Shown here piece by piece: positions 18,048 through 27,388 of a DNA stretch of 64,000 bases (position 1 is the first letter of the stretch; each line of letters starts with the position of its first letter). The stretch lies in NCBI RefSeq assembly GCF_018069925.1, contig NZ_JAGPXB010000002.1:62001-126000 (forward strand), in the 5' to 3' direction. This DNA comes from Flavobacterium erciyesense. GTDB lineage: Bacteria > Bacteroidota > Bacteroidia > Flavobacteriales > Flavobacteriaceae. Under the pieces are notes generated by a model. The model was given only the letters and a program-made list of their open reading frames with translations, ran no database searches and was not told the DNA's origin. The position numbers and the translations under genes were made by a program.

Positions 18048-19214
18048 TTACTTTGTTTTTTGTTTTATAATGGTGCCTGAACAACGTGAAACCGCATCAA
18101 AACCAAACCTATTTTTAATTTTGTCAATGGCTTGGTAGAGCGATAACAATTCTGTTGTGTCTTCAAACATATTGATTTGATAGGTCCCACGAACTAATCC
18201 TGTGAACCGTATTCCCACCAACCGCAAGCGCATTCTTCTGGTGTACACTTTCTCAAAAAGGTCTATTGCTGTTTTAGTTAAAATATGATCGAAAGAAGTG
18301 TACGGGATTTTAATTTGTTTGGTCTCTGTATCAAAATTATTGTACCGTATTTTAAGTACTACAGTTGATGCTAAAAATCCTTCTGAACGCAATTGATAGG
18401 ATAGTTTTTCGACCATTCCTGTGATTAGAGATTTAATGTTGTAAACGTCAATGGTATCAGTTTCAAAAGTATGTTCGGTTGAAATGGATTTTCTTTCGGT
18501 GTACGGTTCTACAGGATTGTTGTCTATTCCGTTTGCTTTTTTCCAGATTTCCACTCCATTTTTACCAATCATTTGTTGTAAAACTTCGACAGGCATTTCG
18601 GATAGTGTTTGAATGTTTCTGATGCCAATTCTGGATAGTAATTGAAAAGTAACGTCGCCCAACATTGGAATTTTTTGAATAGGCAATGGATTTAAAAAAG
18701 GTTTTACATTAGCACCAATAATTTCTATTTTGCCTAAAGGTTTCGCTTCGCCAGTGCCAATCTTAGAAACTGTTTTGTTTACTGAAAGGGCAAAACTTAT
18801 TGGTAAACCACTTTCTTTTAGAATTTTACTAGATAGTTCTGTTGTCCATTTGTAGCAACCAAAAAACTTATCCATTCCGGTTAGGTCTAAATAAAACTCA
18901 TCGATGCTTGCTTTTTCAACAATTGGTGCTACTTCTTTTAAAATAGAGGTTACTTCATGTGATTTATTAGAATAGTACTCCATATCTCCTTTGATAACCG
19001 AAGCTTGTGGACAAAGGCGTAAGGCATATTTTATTGGCATTGCAGAACGGACTCCAAATTTTCTAGCCTCGTAGGAGCACGAAGCCACAACACCACGATC
19101 AGAACTACCACCAACAATTAGTGGCAATCCTATTAATTGTGGATTTACTAATCTTTCGCAGGAAACAAAGAAGGTATCTAAGTCCATATGTACGATTGCT
19201 CTATTCATCATCAT
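18048..19214 (-). CDS. dinB: Y-family DNA polymerase (Pol IV, translesion)
   Basis: A translesion DNA polymerase of 388 aa. Catalytic carboxylates are visible in HMDLDTFFVSCERL (D11, D13) and KASIDEFYLDLTG (D105, E106). SYEARKFGVRSAMP, the helix-hairpin-helix region and a little-finger domain follow. Near the C-terminus QINMF resembles a sliding-clamp binding peptide. It is transcribed away from the S24 repressor across a palindromic operator that overlaps a -7-like box, so it is probably damage-inducible. dnaE follows on the same strand after about 310 bases. Confidence 0.94.
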   Translation of the reverse strand: MMMNRAIVHMDLDTFFVSCERLVNPQLIGLPLIVGGSSDRGVVASCSYEARKFGVRSAMPIKYALRLCPQASVIKGDMEYYSNKSHEVTSILKEVAPIVEKASIDEFYLDLTGMDKFFGCYKWTTELSSKILKESGLPISFALSVNKTVSKIGTGEAKPLGKIEIIGANVKPFLNPLPIQKIPMLGDVTFQLLSRIGIRNIQTLSEMPVEVLQQMIGKNGVEIWKKANGIDNNPVEPYTERKSISTEHTFETDTIDVYNIKSLITGMVEKLSYQLRSEGFLASTVVLKIRYNNFDTETKQIKIPYTSFDHILTKTAIDLFEKVYTRRMRLRLVGIRFTGLVRGTYQINMFEDTTELLSLYQAIDKIKNRFGFDAVSRCSGTIIKQKTK

Positions 19215-19232
19215 TTCTATTTTTATACATTA

Positions 19233-19271
19233 CAAAATTAGTATAGATACTAACAAATTTTAGTATATTTG
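19233..19271. promoter_or_regulatory. Divergent promoter/operator between dinB and the S24 repressor
   Basis: A perfect palindrome TTAGTAT-AG-ATACTAA spans 19238-19253, and a further TTAGTAT half-site lies at 19260-19266. A Bacteroidota -7-like box TAATTTTG reads on the minus strand at 19233-19240 (toward dinB) and overlaps the palindrome. TATATTTG reads on the plus strand at 19264-19271 (toward the repressor) and overlaps the half-site. This layout suits autorepression and co-repression of dinB by the S24 protein. The boxes are by consensus only. Confidence 0.6.
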
Positions 19272-19291
19272 TTGTTACAAATTATAACAAA

Positions 19292-20062
19292 ATGGCTATG
19301 TCTTTATTTTCTGATAATATTAGGAACCTTAGGGTACAACATAAAATTTCGCAAGAAAAGCTGTCGCAATCGCTAGGGATCACCAGGGGCCGATACGTGA
19401 AGTATGAAGATGGAACCTCTGAAGCTCCGTATGAAATATTGAAGAAAATAGCGTATTATTATCACATCAGTATTGACCTGTTGCTCTCTGTAGATGTGCG
19501 TAAAATTCCAGTAAACGATTTGTTACAATTGGAAAATAACCGATTGGTGTTGCCCATTACGGTAGATAACAAGGGAGAAAACTTTATAGAAGTTGTGACT
19601 CAAAAAGTAAAAGCAGGGTATTTGAATGGATATGCTGATCCAGAATATATTGAAAGTCTGCAACAAATAACCTTACCTTTTTTAGGAACAGGAAAGCACA
19701 GGGGATTTCCGGTAGAAGGCGATTCTATGCCACCTCATGCAGATGGGTCTATCATCGTTGGTCGTTATGTAGAAAATTTAGGAGATGTTAATGATGGTAA
19801 AACCTATATACTGATCACCAAAAATGAGGGCATGGTTTACAAGCGATTGAATAAAAACAAAAAGAATGCACTTGTTGTTTCATCAGACAACAGCTTTTAT
19901 CCTCCTTATGAAGTCAAGGTTTCTTCTATCCTTGAGATATGGGAATACGTGTGTAACATTGGACTCACAGATGAAAAACAAGAATTAACGGAATCTGCCA
20001 GTATAAAGGACCTGTTTTTAGAGTTGAAAAGAGATATTAGTGATTTGAAAAATAAGCAGTAG
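19292..20062 (+). CDS. LexA-like XRE/S24-peptidase repressor
   Basis: A 256-aa repressor. The N-terminal XRE helix-turn-helix (NIRNLRVQHKISQEKLSQSLG, about 8-62) is followed by an S24 self-cleaving peptidase domain with the nucleophile serine in EGDSMPP (S145) and the lysine in MVYKRL (K184). A plausible Ala-Gly cleavage bond lies at 108-109 (KAGYLNGYADPEY). Such proteins repress target genes until RecA-stimulated autocleavage. It is divergent from dinB across a palindromic operator, so it likely controls the translesion block. A decayed copy of its C-terminal part lies at 28112-28688. Confidence 0.93.
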   Translation: MAMSLFSDNIRNLRVQHKISQEKLSQSLGITRGRYVKYEDGTSEAPYEILKKIAYYYHISIDLLLSVDVRKIPVNDLLQLENNRLVLPITVDNKGENFIEVVTQKVKAGYLNGYADPEYIESLQQITLPFLGTGKHRGFPVEGDSMPPHADGSIIVGRYVENLGDVNDGKTYILITKNEGMVYKRLNKNKKNALVVSSDNSFYPPYEVKVSSILEIWEYVCNIGLTDEKQELTESASIKDLFLELKRDISDLKNKQ

Positions 20063-20133
20063 TTGTGACTGAAAGCTATTCTAATTAAAGGAAATAAAGG
20101 AGTTCATACCTATGTAGGTAGCGGATATATTTT

Positions 20134-21489
20134 TTAATCAGTTATTAATTCTGACGAGTATAGTGATTTTTCTACCATATTATTTTGGGATATTTTTTGG
20201 ATGTCTATTTGAATGTCAATGTCATTTTTAAAAATCACTTTCAATAATTCAAGAACTTCTTCCATAGTACAATCGTTAGAATATCCTTTAAACTGAATTA
20301 GCTTATCTTTTGTTTGATGCATTTTGAAACCAGCCAAAGATAACCGAGACAAACCATTAGAAATATCGATATTGTTTATTTTCACGTTTGATTTTGTATA
20401 AAAAACTACTGGATTTCTGGCTTCTAAGTCAATTAGATACGGGACCCCATTTTCTATTTTTAATCGGCAAAAATCGCCAGTTCTATAGCGTATTAGTGGT
20501 AAAAAAGGATTGTTTCCCCCTGTAATCACTAATTCACCTCTTTCACCATTAGAAAGTTTAACATCTTCATGTTCCTCAAAAATTTCTAAATATAAATCGG
20601 GTCGGATTGCTTTATGCCCCGTATCTGTAGCGTATGCTATATTTCTGCATTCGGTCATCGAATACAGATCAATCACGGGGCATTTAAAATAATTTTCTAA
20701 TTTATTTTTTGTGCCTTTTGTCAACTTCATTGCGGAAGATACTAGCGCCTTTGGACTCAATTGCGGCTTTAAATCCAACAATGCCATAAATGCTATTGGA
20801 TCCCCAGTAAGAATTTGTGGATTGTATTTTTCCAGATATTTTTTAGCATCATCAGGATGGTTCCACTCTGATGGATTGAGGTTTATTTTTAAAATTCCAG
20901 CACCCTCTAAATACGTTGATAAAGAGGCATACGTCAATGTTTTTTCTTGGGCACAGATCAAGGCGATGGCTGTTGTATTTTTGCTCTCGCTTATAGAAAC
21001 ATTAAAATCTTTTAGCACGGATTCTATTTGGGGCAACCAACTAGCTTGAGTAACGGCGTCAAAGAGAACATCTAACATCGGGCCCGTAGAACCTGAAGTA
21101 TAGTACACTAATAATTCCTCTAAATTAGCCTCATTCGATACAAATAAATGAGGATATTTTCTGATATCTTCTCTAGAAATGGTTGGGGAAGCATTTAATT
21201 CCTCATCTCTATTTTGGTAAAACGGTACTGTTGTATGGCACCATTTTAAATAGTCATTTAGCCAAACTGGAGTTTGCCCTTCGTTCCAAAATATCTTTTC
21301 ATCACAGTATTTCTTTTTGTAAGACTTCACTTTTGAAAGTTGCACTGCATCTAAACGATCACCACTTTTAAAATTAAATTTTGGCGCAAGCGCATCTTGC
21401 TTAAGTGTATTTAAAAAACTTAAATCCTCAAGCAGCGGAAAACGTTCCGCGTCTGTTAATGCTATTTGCGGATCACTACTCTCGTCCAT
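20134..21489 (-). CDS. Adenylate-forming (AMP-binding) ligase, PaaK/CapK-like
   Basis: An ANL-superfamily enzyme of 451 aa. YYTSGSTGP near residue 130 is the phosphate-binding loop, LYSMTECRN near 278 matches motif A5, and GERGELVITG followed by LIRYRTGDF near 318-345 is the core Asp motif. The closest resemblance by eye is to phenylacetate-CoA-ligase/CapK-type proteins. These activate a carboxylate as acyl-AMP and transfer it to CoA or another acceptor; the substrate is unknown. It is the last gene of the MoxR/VWA operon, overlapping the upstream gene by 14 bases, so it is probably part of the same system. Confidence 0.85.
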   Translation of the reverse strand: MDESSDPQIALTDAERFPLLEDLSFLNTLKQDALAPKFNFKSGDRLDAVQLSKVKSYKKKYCDEKIFWNEGQTPVWLNDYLKWCHTTVPFYQNRDEELNASPTISREDIRKYPHLFVSNEANLEELLVYYTSGSTGPMLDVLFDAVTQASWLPQIESVLKDFNVSISESKNTTAIALICAQEKTLTYASLSTYLEGAGILKINLNPSEWNHPDDAKKYLEKYNPQILTGDPIAFMALLDLKPQLSPKALVSSAMKLTKGTKNKLENYFKCPVIDLYSMTECRNIAYATDTGHKAIRPDLYLEIFEEHEDVKLSNGERGELVITGGNNPFLPLIRYRTGDFCRLKIENGVPYLIDLEARNPVVFYTKSNVKINNIDISNGLSRLSLAGFKMHQTKDKLIQFKGYSNDCTMEEVLELLKVIFKNDIDIQIDIQKISQNNMVEKSLYSSELITD

Positions 21490-22063
21490 AGGTATTTGCT
21501 GCTTCTCTAGCTTTTTTCTCAGCCATCTCTTTTTTGATTTTCATAATTCTTTCATGTGCCTCGTAGGATTGTTTTAAAACTTTCTGCCGATCTGCACTGC
21601 TCAAAGAGGATAATTTATCTGCGGCTTCATCCTGATTTTCGCCTTCTGGAGTAATTTCACAACAATGTAATAATAAGCGAACCATTTCCTCTGCACGTTC
21701 CTCATCACTAATCCATTCCTTAAATTTCACATATAACGACGCTTCACTTAATTCTTCAAACCAAAAATCATATAATTTATCTTCTATTAAAGCACTATTT
21801 ATAAAACTAGGATGACTCAGTAACCAAATCGAAATATGAATTGCGCGCCAATGGTTATCCTCTATGTACGCTAAATCAAAATTACTCGGTATTTTAAATT
21901 CTTTTTTTAAAAAATCGTTACAAACCAATCTATACGTATCACTAATTAAAGCTACCGAATTTAGACCCTCATTTTCAAGACTTGAAGAAGGTTTTAAAAA
22001 GATATCTGGACATTTCCTTAAATGAGTTACCAACTCAAAAACATCGTATTTAGACATAGGCAT
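21476..22063 (-). CDS. Hypothetical protein in MoxR/VWA operon, about 195 aa
   Basis: Predicted helical, soluble. Recognisable stretches are KYDVFELVTHLRKCPDIFLKP near the start, WRAIHISIWLLSHPSFI in the middle, and a Lys/Glu/Ala-rich C-terminal helix (EAHERIMKIKKEMAEKKAREA). The frame opens at 22090, but the ATGs at 22063 and 22057 (MPMSKYDV) are more plausible; all overlap the end of the VWA gene. I do not recognise the family. Translational coupling places it in a complex or pathway with its neighbours. Confidence 0.7.
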   Translation of the reverse strand: MPMSKYDVFELVTHLRKCPDIFLKPSSSLENEGLNSVALISDTYRLVCNDFLKKEFKIPSNFDLAYIEDNHWRAIHISIWLLSHPSFINSALIEDKLYDFWFEELSEASLYVKFKEWISDEERAEEMVRLLLHCCEITPEGENQDEAADKLSSLSSADRQKVLKQSYEAHERIMKIKKEMAEKKAREAANTYGRE

Positions 22064-23813
22064 AATTTTGTTGTGAAAATTCAAATGCAAACTTTAAAAG
22101 TTCCGTTTCATTTGTAACGTAGTATACTTTCCAGCCCATTTTTTCTAATCGAATTACAAAATCTTTGTTGTAATCTGGATAAGAATGTAAGACCATAGTG
22201 CCATGGCCACCTGCATTTTTTAATACCAATTCAGCCAATTCCCAATGTGTTTGTTTGGTTTGCGTATCAGAATCCAACATACTAAATATATCGTTGTCCG
22301 TAACGATTACAATATGCGATTTTTTAGTGGCTTCTTGTTCAAATGGTTTGCGCAATCGTTCAATTCCGTAGGCATAGCCCGTACCTAAATAAGAGGTTAA
22401 GGTTGTTAGTAGATCTGTTTCGTCTGTAATAAAACCATCTGTTTCCAAATAGTCGCCGGGCTCACCAGAAAGACATCCCATAACGGATGCTCCAGCACGC
22501 AAAGCAGATAATCCAATGATGGTGGCTGCCAAGACAGGCCATGAAAAATTTTGCTTTGGATTCATCATCGACCCCGAACAATCTATTCCAATGTAAACGT
22601 TTAAAGGACTTTCTGCAATGGCGTTGTCAGCATCTGAGCCGTAGGTTCTCTTTTGAGTAGTTAATCCTGGAATAAGTGCGGGCGATAAAATGGCAGATTG
22701 CAACCAATCTACTTCTTCAATGGCGTCGCCAATGTCCCAAGTTTCCAATCCCTCGGGTAAATCTAGGGACACATTTTCAGAAATTTCCACAGGAAAATCT
22801 ATTAAATGAGGCAAAGCAATTTCTTTATAATAGGCGTTGATTAAACGCTGTTCATCCGCTTTTGGGTTGACCTGTTTCATCAGATCAATATAATTCCCCG
22901 GACCCATATATCCGTTCCTTGGTCCTTGACCACCCAATTCATTTTTTTCTGAACCTAAACTGTCACTTTTAATACCTTCGCCTTCTTGAAGTCCCAAGGC
23001 TTCTTTTCGCATATCGATTACCTCATCGTAGCCTTCTAGATCCAGTTCGGTCATACCAGAAACATCCATAGCACCGGCACCTGCATCTTCAGCATCCAAC
23101 AGTATTAAAATCTTTTTTCGAGCCTCTTGAAAGGTTTTGTCATCCATCAAATAAGGGTATACCATCACGGCAAAGCGACCACCACCGTGAATCCAATTCT
23201 TTGCGTAACTTCTAATCAGAGAGGCTAATAATGAAGCGTCCGCATCTATTTTTTTACTATGAAATGATAAATTAGTTGCTAATTCGCCCCGATTTAAACG
23301 CCATAAATATTCATAAGTTCGCATCATCAGTGTCCAAAACTCAGAAAAATTATCCTCTGTATTAATCGCTTGATACACTTTTGACATTCTTAATTTATTG
23401 ATGCGTTGTAATTTATCATTAATTAAAAAATCTGAATATAAATTAGATACCATAGGGGCTCTATCCTCAATACCTGGCAATGCAAAACGAATCCTATTCA
23501 ATAAAATAGCATTATCGTATAAATTTGCAGGAGTAAAAATATGATGCCCTATTTCGTGTGCCAATACTTCAATAGCATAATCTGTAATACCGCGTTCTAC
23601 AACTTCTTCTATATTAATCACAATGCGATGATCTGTTAATCGAATCATTGCAAAACTGCCTGTAAGTCCTTCTTTTTTGGCCTCTTGATGAGATAAACAC
23701 CAAATCGGTTCTTGCAAACGCAACAAAGGATTCCACTCCAACTTTGCTTGATTCCACTGTGATTTCCACAAGGCTACTGTTCGTTCTATTTCGGTTTGAT
23801 TAAGCATTTCCAA
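22050..23813 (-). CDS. Zinc-metallopeptidase-like and von Willebrand factor A protein (VWA)
   Basis: A 587-aa protein with two recognisable parts. The N-terminal region has a zinc-protease HExxH motif (VLAHEIGHHIFTP, residues 86-90), as in VWA-like metallopeptidases. The C-terminal domain is a VWA fold with an intact MIDAS DxSxS (YIGIDCSGSMMNP near residue 411) and a later HIVIVTDNDIF strand. VWA proteins of this type act with MoxR AAA+ ATPases in assembly or remodelling of partner proteins. Its start overlaps the preceding gene by 14 bases. Substrate unknown. Confidence 0.85.
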   Translation of the reverse strand: MEMLNQTEIERTVALWKSQWNQAKLEWNPLLRLQEPIWCLSHQEAKKEGLTGSFAMIRLTDHRIVINIEEVVERGITDYAIEVLAHEIGHHIFTPANLYDNAILLNRIRFALPGIEDRAPMVSNLYSDFLINDKLQRINKLRMSKVYQAINTEDNFSEFWTLMMRTYEYLWRLNRGELATNLSFHSKKIDADASLLASLIRSYAKNWIHGGGRFAVMVYPYLMDDKTFQEARKKILILLDAEDAGAGAMDVSGMTELDLEGYDEVIDMRKEALGLQEGEGIKSDSLGSEKNELGGQGPRNGYMGPGNYIDLMKQVNPKADEQRLINAYYKEIALPHLIDFPVEISENVSLDLPEGLETWDIGDAIEEVDWLQSAILSPALIPGLTTQKRTYGSDADNAIAESPLNVYIGIDCSGSMMNPKQNFSWPVLAATIIGLSALRAGASVMGCLSGEPGDYLETDGFITDETDLLTTLTSYLGTGYAYGIERLRKPFEQEATKKSHIVIVTDNDIFSMLDSDTQTKQTHWELAELVLKNAGGHGTMVLHSYPDYNKDFVIRLEKMGWKVYYVTNETELLKFAFEFSQQNYAYV

Positions 23814-24780
23814 GACTGTATACGTATAAAAAATAGGAGTTTTGCAACGTAAAAAACAGAGTGTCTTTTGTTGCTACGACAGATGAAATAGTACTTGTAT
23901 CCATTTCTGCATTTACTTTTTCAATCCATTTTTCAGAGGTATCCAATTGCTTGGCCTTTGAAACAATATAGGCTGCATCAACAGCATTAGCAGGAAGTAA
24001 GACCTTGCCAAATTGATCTGCAAAAAGGGCATAACTACTTTTTGAATCGGAAACAAATACATGTTCTCCTATTTGTGCCAACCTTGGTGGATGTTCAAAA
24101 TAACCCGTGTTACCCACAAAACCACCCTGTACTCCTTCAAACTTGGTATTGCTATTCGACCATGGATTTTCAAATAAATCATAGGCGGTTTTATCTGAAC
24201 CTAAGTTTTGTAAAATGGTATGTTGAAGGTTTTCAGAAAGGGCCGCATAATCTGCTTTTAAACGAGTTCTTATATGAGCCAAACCACATTTCCACGCATA
24301 TATACGTCCTACAATTTTAAAATCTTCTATGGTTTTAATTTCTACAGTATTGGATTCAATAAGTTTGCACCAATAGCTTGTTTTTTCTGGAGCATACCTA
24401 TGCAAATTTAAAAGTACATCATTCAGCAATAAAATGGTTTTTATTGGAAATTTAACTACTAAGTTTGGCATTTTTGCCATTAGTAACCAAGCCACTTTAT
24501 ATTCATCTTCATAACGGATTGCCAAACCACTTCCAATTAATTTCAATGTTTCAAGATACAGCGCTTTTACTATTTCATGTACTTTTTCTGAGGCCGAATT
24601 TAGAGCAATAGTTGCTTCTACAATAGGTTCTACAACTTCAACGATCCAATTGGCTAACGTTTGAGAAGGGATAGTCCCGTATTTCATTTCGCTCTCCTTG
24701 TACCATTGATTGTATAACGCACTATGATCACTTAATTCTGCAATAAGTTGAGGAAGACTTATTTTTTCCATTGCAGCCAT
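23800..24780 (-). CDS. Hypothetical protein between MoxR and VWA genes, 326 aa
   Basis: The N-terminal two thirds appears helical (EVVEPIVEATIALNSASEKVHEIV). The C-terminal part from about residue 215 is Gly- and aromatic-rich (VQGGFVGNTGYFEHPPRLAQ, VFVSDSKSSYALFADQFGK) and looks like beta structure. There is no signal peptide and no known catalytic motif. It overlaps the MoxR gene upstream by 22 bases and the VWA gene downstream by 14, so the three are translationally coupled. It could be the third component seen in ternary MoxR-VWA systems, but I cannot assign a family. Confidence 0.7.
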   Translation of the reverse strand: MAAMEKISLPQLIAELSDHSALYNQWYKESEMKYGTIPSQTLANWIVEVVEPIVEATIALNSASEKVHEIVKALYLETLKLIGSGLAIRYEDEYKVAWLLMAKMPNLVVKFPIKTILLLNDVLLNLHRYAPEKTSYWCKLIESNTVEIKTIEDFKIVGRIYAWKCGLAHIRTRLKADYAALSENLQHTILQNLGSDKTAYDLFENPWSNSNTKFEGVQGGFVGNTGYFEHPPRLAQIGEHVFVSDSKSSYALFADQFGKVLLPANAVDAAYIVSKAKQLDTSEKWIEKVNAEMDTSTISSVVATKDTLFFTLQNSYFLYVYSLGNA

Positions 24781-26351
24781 CTTTTGTAATTGGTATACCG
24801 TTGGTGTAGGTACTTTAATTTTAAAATATCATCTGCTCTGTAGCCGTACAACTTTTTCTCCTCAGACCATTTCTGTAATTGCTTCTCAATATTTAATAGT
24901 CGGTTATCAATTTCTTTTGATGATATGTTTTCGAGTCCTTTTTTAAATTCCGCTTCAAAAGTATCCACAGGATCATTACGATCTAAATCTTGACTCACAT
25001 ACTCATCGCACGATAAATCAAATAAGTTTCTCAACCATACAATTCGATCCACTCTATATACTTCATTCCCAACTTGGTCAAAAAATGGTGATTCTAGATG
25101 TGGCGTTAAAGTATCGTGTAAAACAAAGGGCAGCACCTGCCTGATGTCTTCTAATTCTACTTTTTTATTCCCTCTGAAATACGCCAATGCTTTAGAAAAC
25201 ATTAATAAAGTCATGATTTTCCTAACCGACAAACCGTTTTTCGCCTGAGAGCCTAAATCTTTAATTGGATCTTTTCCTGTCTCTTTTCTAAAAAGAGAAC
25301 GCATATCCATGCCGGATAATTTAGCAGTGTCTTTGGTCATGTATTCCAATCGATTGGAAGCAGGTTCAAAAAATTCAAACTGGCGACAAAAAAACTCGAT
25401 TCGTTTGCGTAATTGAGGCTCTATTTTTACACCTCTAATCTGTTTGTTAATGGTGTTCAGCTCCTCTTCGGTAAAAATAATTTCTTCCGGAATTATCGCT
25501 TCTGGTTTGAAATTGAGTTCAATTCGCTGTAATAAATCGTCAATGAACCGCGTATTGAAATGCATTGCTCTAATCACGATATCAATCCTGTCTTTTAAGG
25601 CTTCAATAACTTGGTACGTTCCACCACCTGCGTCATCATTGGCGGTGAGATACCAAGCCCCATCTGGACATTCATAAATCTGATCGAAGATCTCAGCATA
25701 ATTATCTGCCAACACGGTTAATAAGGCCGATTGCGTTCTAGTTGGAATTCGATTATATTCATCAATAATTTTTACCCTCATGCCCAACCATTTTCGCCAA
25801 GCAATTCTAATGTCCGACGTTTTTTCTGCCTTCACCATATCTGAAGGTAATGGATGTCCTAATAGATCTGAAATTGTCATTTGAGGTTGCCCGTGTTGTA
25901 TGGCACGCAATACGTCTTTATTATCGTAACCGGCTAACAATCCCATCAAAACCGAAGTAGCTGTTTTTCCACGACCAGGTCCGCCCACTATGAGACATTT
26001 TCCTCTTGCTGCTAAGTTCAGTAAAGGCATTAATACAAAACTAGAGTAGCTTTGGTCAGTCGGTAAATAAACTGGAACTTTACTGTCTCCAAATAAAAAC
26101 TTTTTAGGATCACCCTCATTGAATTCGATATCATAATACGGACTGATGATGGCAGTGTTCGTAATCCAAAAATACGCTTGACGTAATTTTTCATCTAGTG
26201 CTATTGAATTATCAGACTCATTTTGCGGAGTATCACTTGAATACAAATCTTCAACTTGAAATTTATGGATATCCTTGTCCTCTTGTGGATTAGTTGGTGA
26301 TTCTGGAACTTTTTTAAAAAATCCCATCGTTCTATTTAATAAATCAGACAT
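24759..26351 (-). CDS. MoxR-type AAA+ ATPase
   Basis: A 530-aa AAA+ ATPase. Walker A is in LIVGGPGRGKTATSVLMG near residue 125 and Walker B in VKIIDEYNRIPTRTQSALL near 197. Sensor-1 (WYLTANDDAGGGTYQV) and a sensor-2 region follow. Walker B ends DEYNR, close to the DEiNR of MoxR proteins. These chaperone-like ATPases partner with VWA proteins; here the partner is two genes downstream. It starts 23 bases after nadR stops. MSDLLNRTM or the internal MGFFKKV could be the start. Confidence 0.88.
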   Translation of the reverse strand: MSDLLNRTMGFFKKVPESPTNPQEDKDIHKFQVEDLYSSDTPQNESDNSIALDEKLRQAYFWITNTAIISPYYDIEFNEGDPKKFLFGDSKVPVYLPTDQSYSSFVLMPLLNLAARGKCLIVGGPGRGKTATSVLMGLLAGYDNKDVLRAIQHGQPQMTISDLLGHPLPSDMVKAEKTSDIRIAWRKWLGMRVKIIDEYNRIPTRTQSALLTVLADNYAEIFDQIYECPDGAWYLTANDDAGGGTYQVIEALKDRIDIVIRAMHFNTRFIDDLLQRIELNFKPEAIIPEEIIFTEEELNTINKQIRGVKIEPQLRKRIEFFCRQFEFFEPASNRLEYMTKDTAKLSGMDMRSLFRKETGKDPIKDLGSQAKNGLSVRKIMTLLMFSKALAYFRGNKKVELEDIRQVLPFVLHDTLTPHLESPFFDQVGNEVYRVDRIVWLRNLFDLSCDEYVSQDLDRNDPVDTFEAEFKKGLENISSKEIDNRLLNIEKQLQKWSEEKKLYGYRADDILKLKYLHQRYTNYKRWLQWKK

Positions 26352-26374
26352 AGCTCTTTTTTGTTCTAAGTTAC

Positions 26375-27388
26375 TTAAAATTTACTATATTCTCTAGCAG
26401 ACAATACATTTGAAACTTGTTCTATTCTTTCCTCAACACTGCCTTTGAGCATGTAATAATGAAGATTTCTCGTGTTCAAATCTTCGATGATTTTTTGTTG
26501 AAATGTTTTTCTTTTTACATCACCAGATCTATCCCAAGTATCATCATAAGGAATATCAGTATCACACACAAATATAATATCGTGTCTGCTTTCGGCTAGT
26601 TTTGCTAAATTTTCTAATTCTTCAAGGGCACTCCCATGGTAATCTAACGAAAATAAGTAGGTAGTAATAGCATTGGTATCCGAAAACAAAAAGCGATCTG
26701 ATTGTAACACCAAAGCATCTTCTCTTTCCAAATGAATTTCTGCAATTTTCAACAGATCTTCTAAGGTTAGTCTTTTATTTACTTGATGATTCTCCCAGTA
26801 TTCTCTTCCGTATTCTGGCATCCACTGAGTATTAAAATGGGATGCTAATTTTTCAGCCAAAGTTGTTTTTCCTGTTGACGGAGCACCAAGTAGTACCACT
26901 TTTGTAATCAAATCTTTATAGACAATGGGATCCAAAAATTCTTTGTTTTTAAATGGATCTTTTCTGATTTCCGTTGCGGATATGGGAACACTAATTCGAC
27001 TTACATCCACCTGTCTATTAATAGCCTTTAAGGATTTACTTATGTGCTCCCCATAAGGCTCACTGGAGTAAAAATGAGAGATGTTGCGATTGCCTAGAAT
27101 AGATGAAACATAGTCTTCTTGAATTTTCATGATTTCAGGCGTGTACCCACTATCATTAGGCGAATTTACACCTTCAATAACCGTTATATTTGGATATATT
27201 TTACGGATCCAAGAAGCTCTAGTTGTTAAAGGGATATTTAATATGGGATCATCATAAATAAGCACGATCAATTCATCCACCTCTTTTATCGCGGTTTCAA
27301 TTACAAATTGATGCCCTTTATGAAAAGGAGCATACTTACCCAATGTCAGTCCAATTTTATATTCATTTCTCATGTGCAAATTCTTCAT
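26375..27388 (-). CDS. nadR: NadR-like NMN adenylyltransferase / ribosylnicotinamide kinase
   Basis: A bifunctional NAD salvage enzyme. The N-terminal nucleotidyltransferase domain has GKYAPFHKGHQF (the HxGH motif) and the later SATEIR motif (ISATEIRKDPF). The C-terminal kinase domain has the P-loop LLGAPSTGKTTLAEKL near residue 169. The 337-aa length is normal. The start overlaps the pnuC end; MRNEYKIG at 27373 is an alternative start. It converts nicotinamide riboside, imported by PnuC, to NMN and NAD. It heads the MoxR/VWA operon with pnuC. Confidence 0.92.
   Translation of the reverse strand: MKNLHMRNEYKIGLTLGKYAPFHKGHQFVIETAIKEVDELIVLIYDDPILNIPLTTRASWIRKIYPNITVIEGVNSPNDSGYTPEIMKIQEDYVSSILGNRNISHFYSSEPYGEHISKSLKAINRQVDVSRISVPISATEIRKDPFKNKEFLDPIVYKDLITKVVLLGAPSTGKTTLAEKLASHFNTQWMPEYGREYWENHQVNKRLTLEDLLKIAEIHLEREDALVLQSDRFLFSDTNAITTYLFSLDYHGSALEELENLAKLAESRHDIIFVCDTDIPYDDTWDRSGDVKRKTFQQKIIEDLNTRNLHYYMLKGSVEERIEQVSNVLSAREYSKF

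Noticed and set aside
17836..18084. An 82-aa gene on the minus strand
   Set aside because: It crosses an intergenic palindromic repeat and the dinB end in another frame; its composition is not protein-like.
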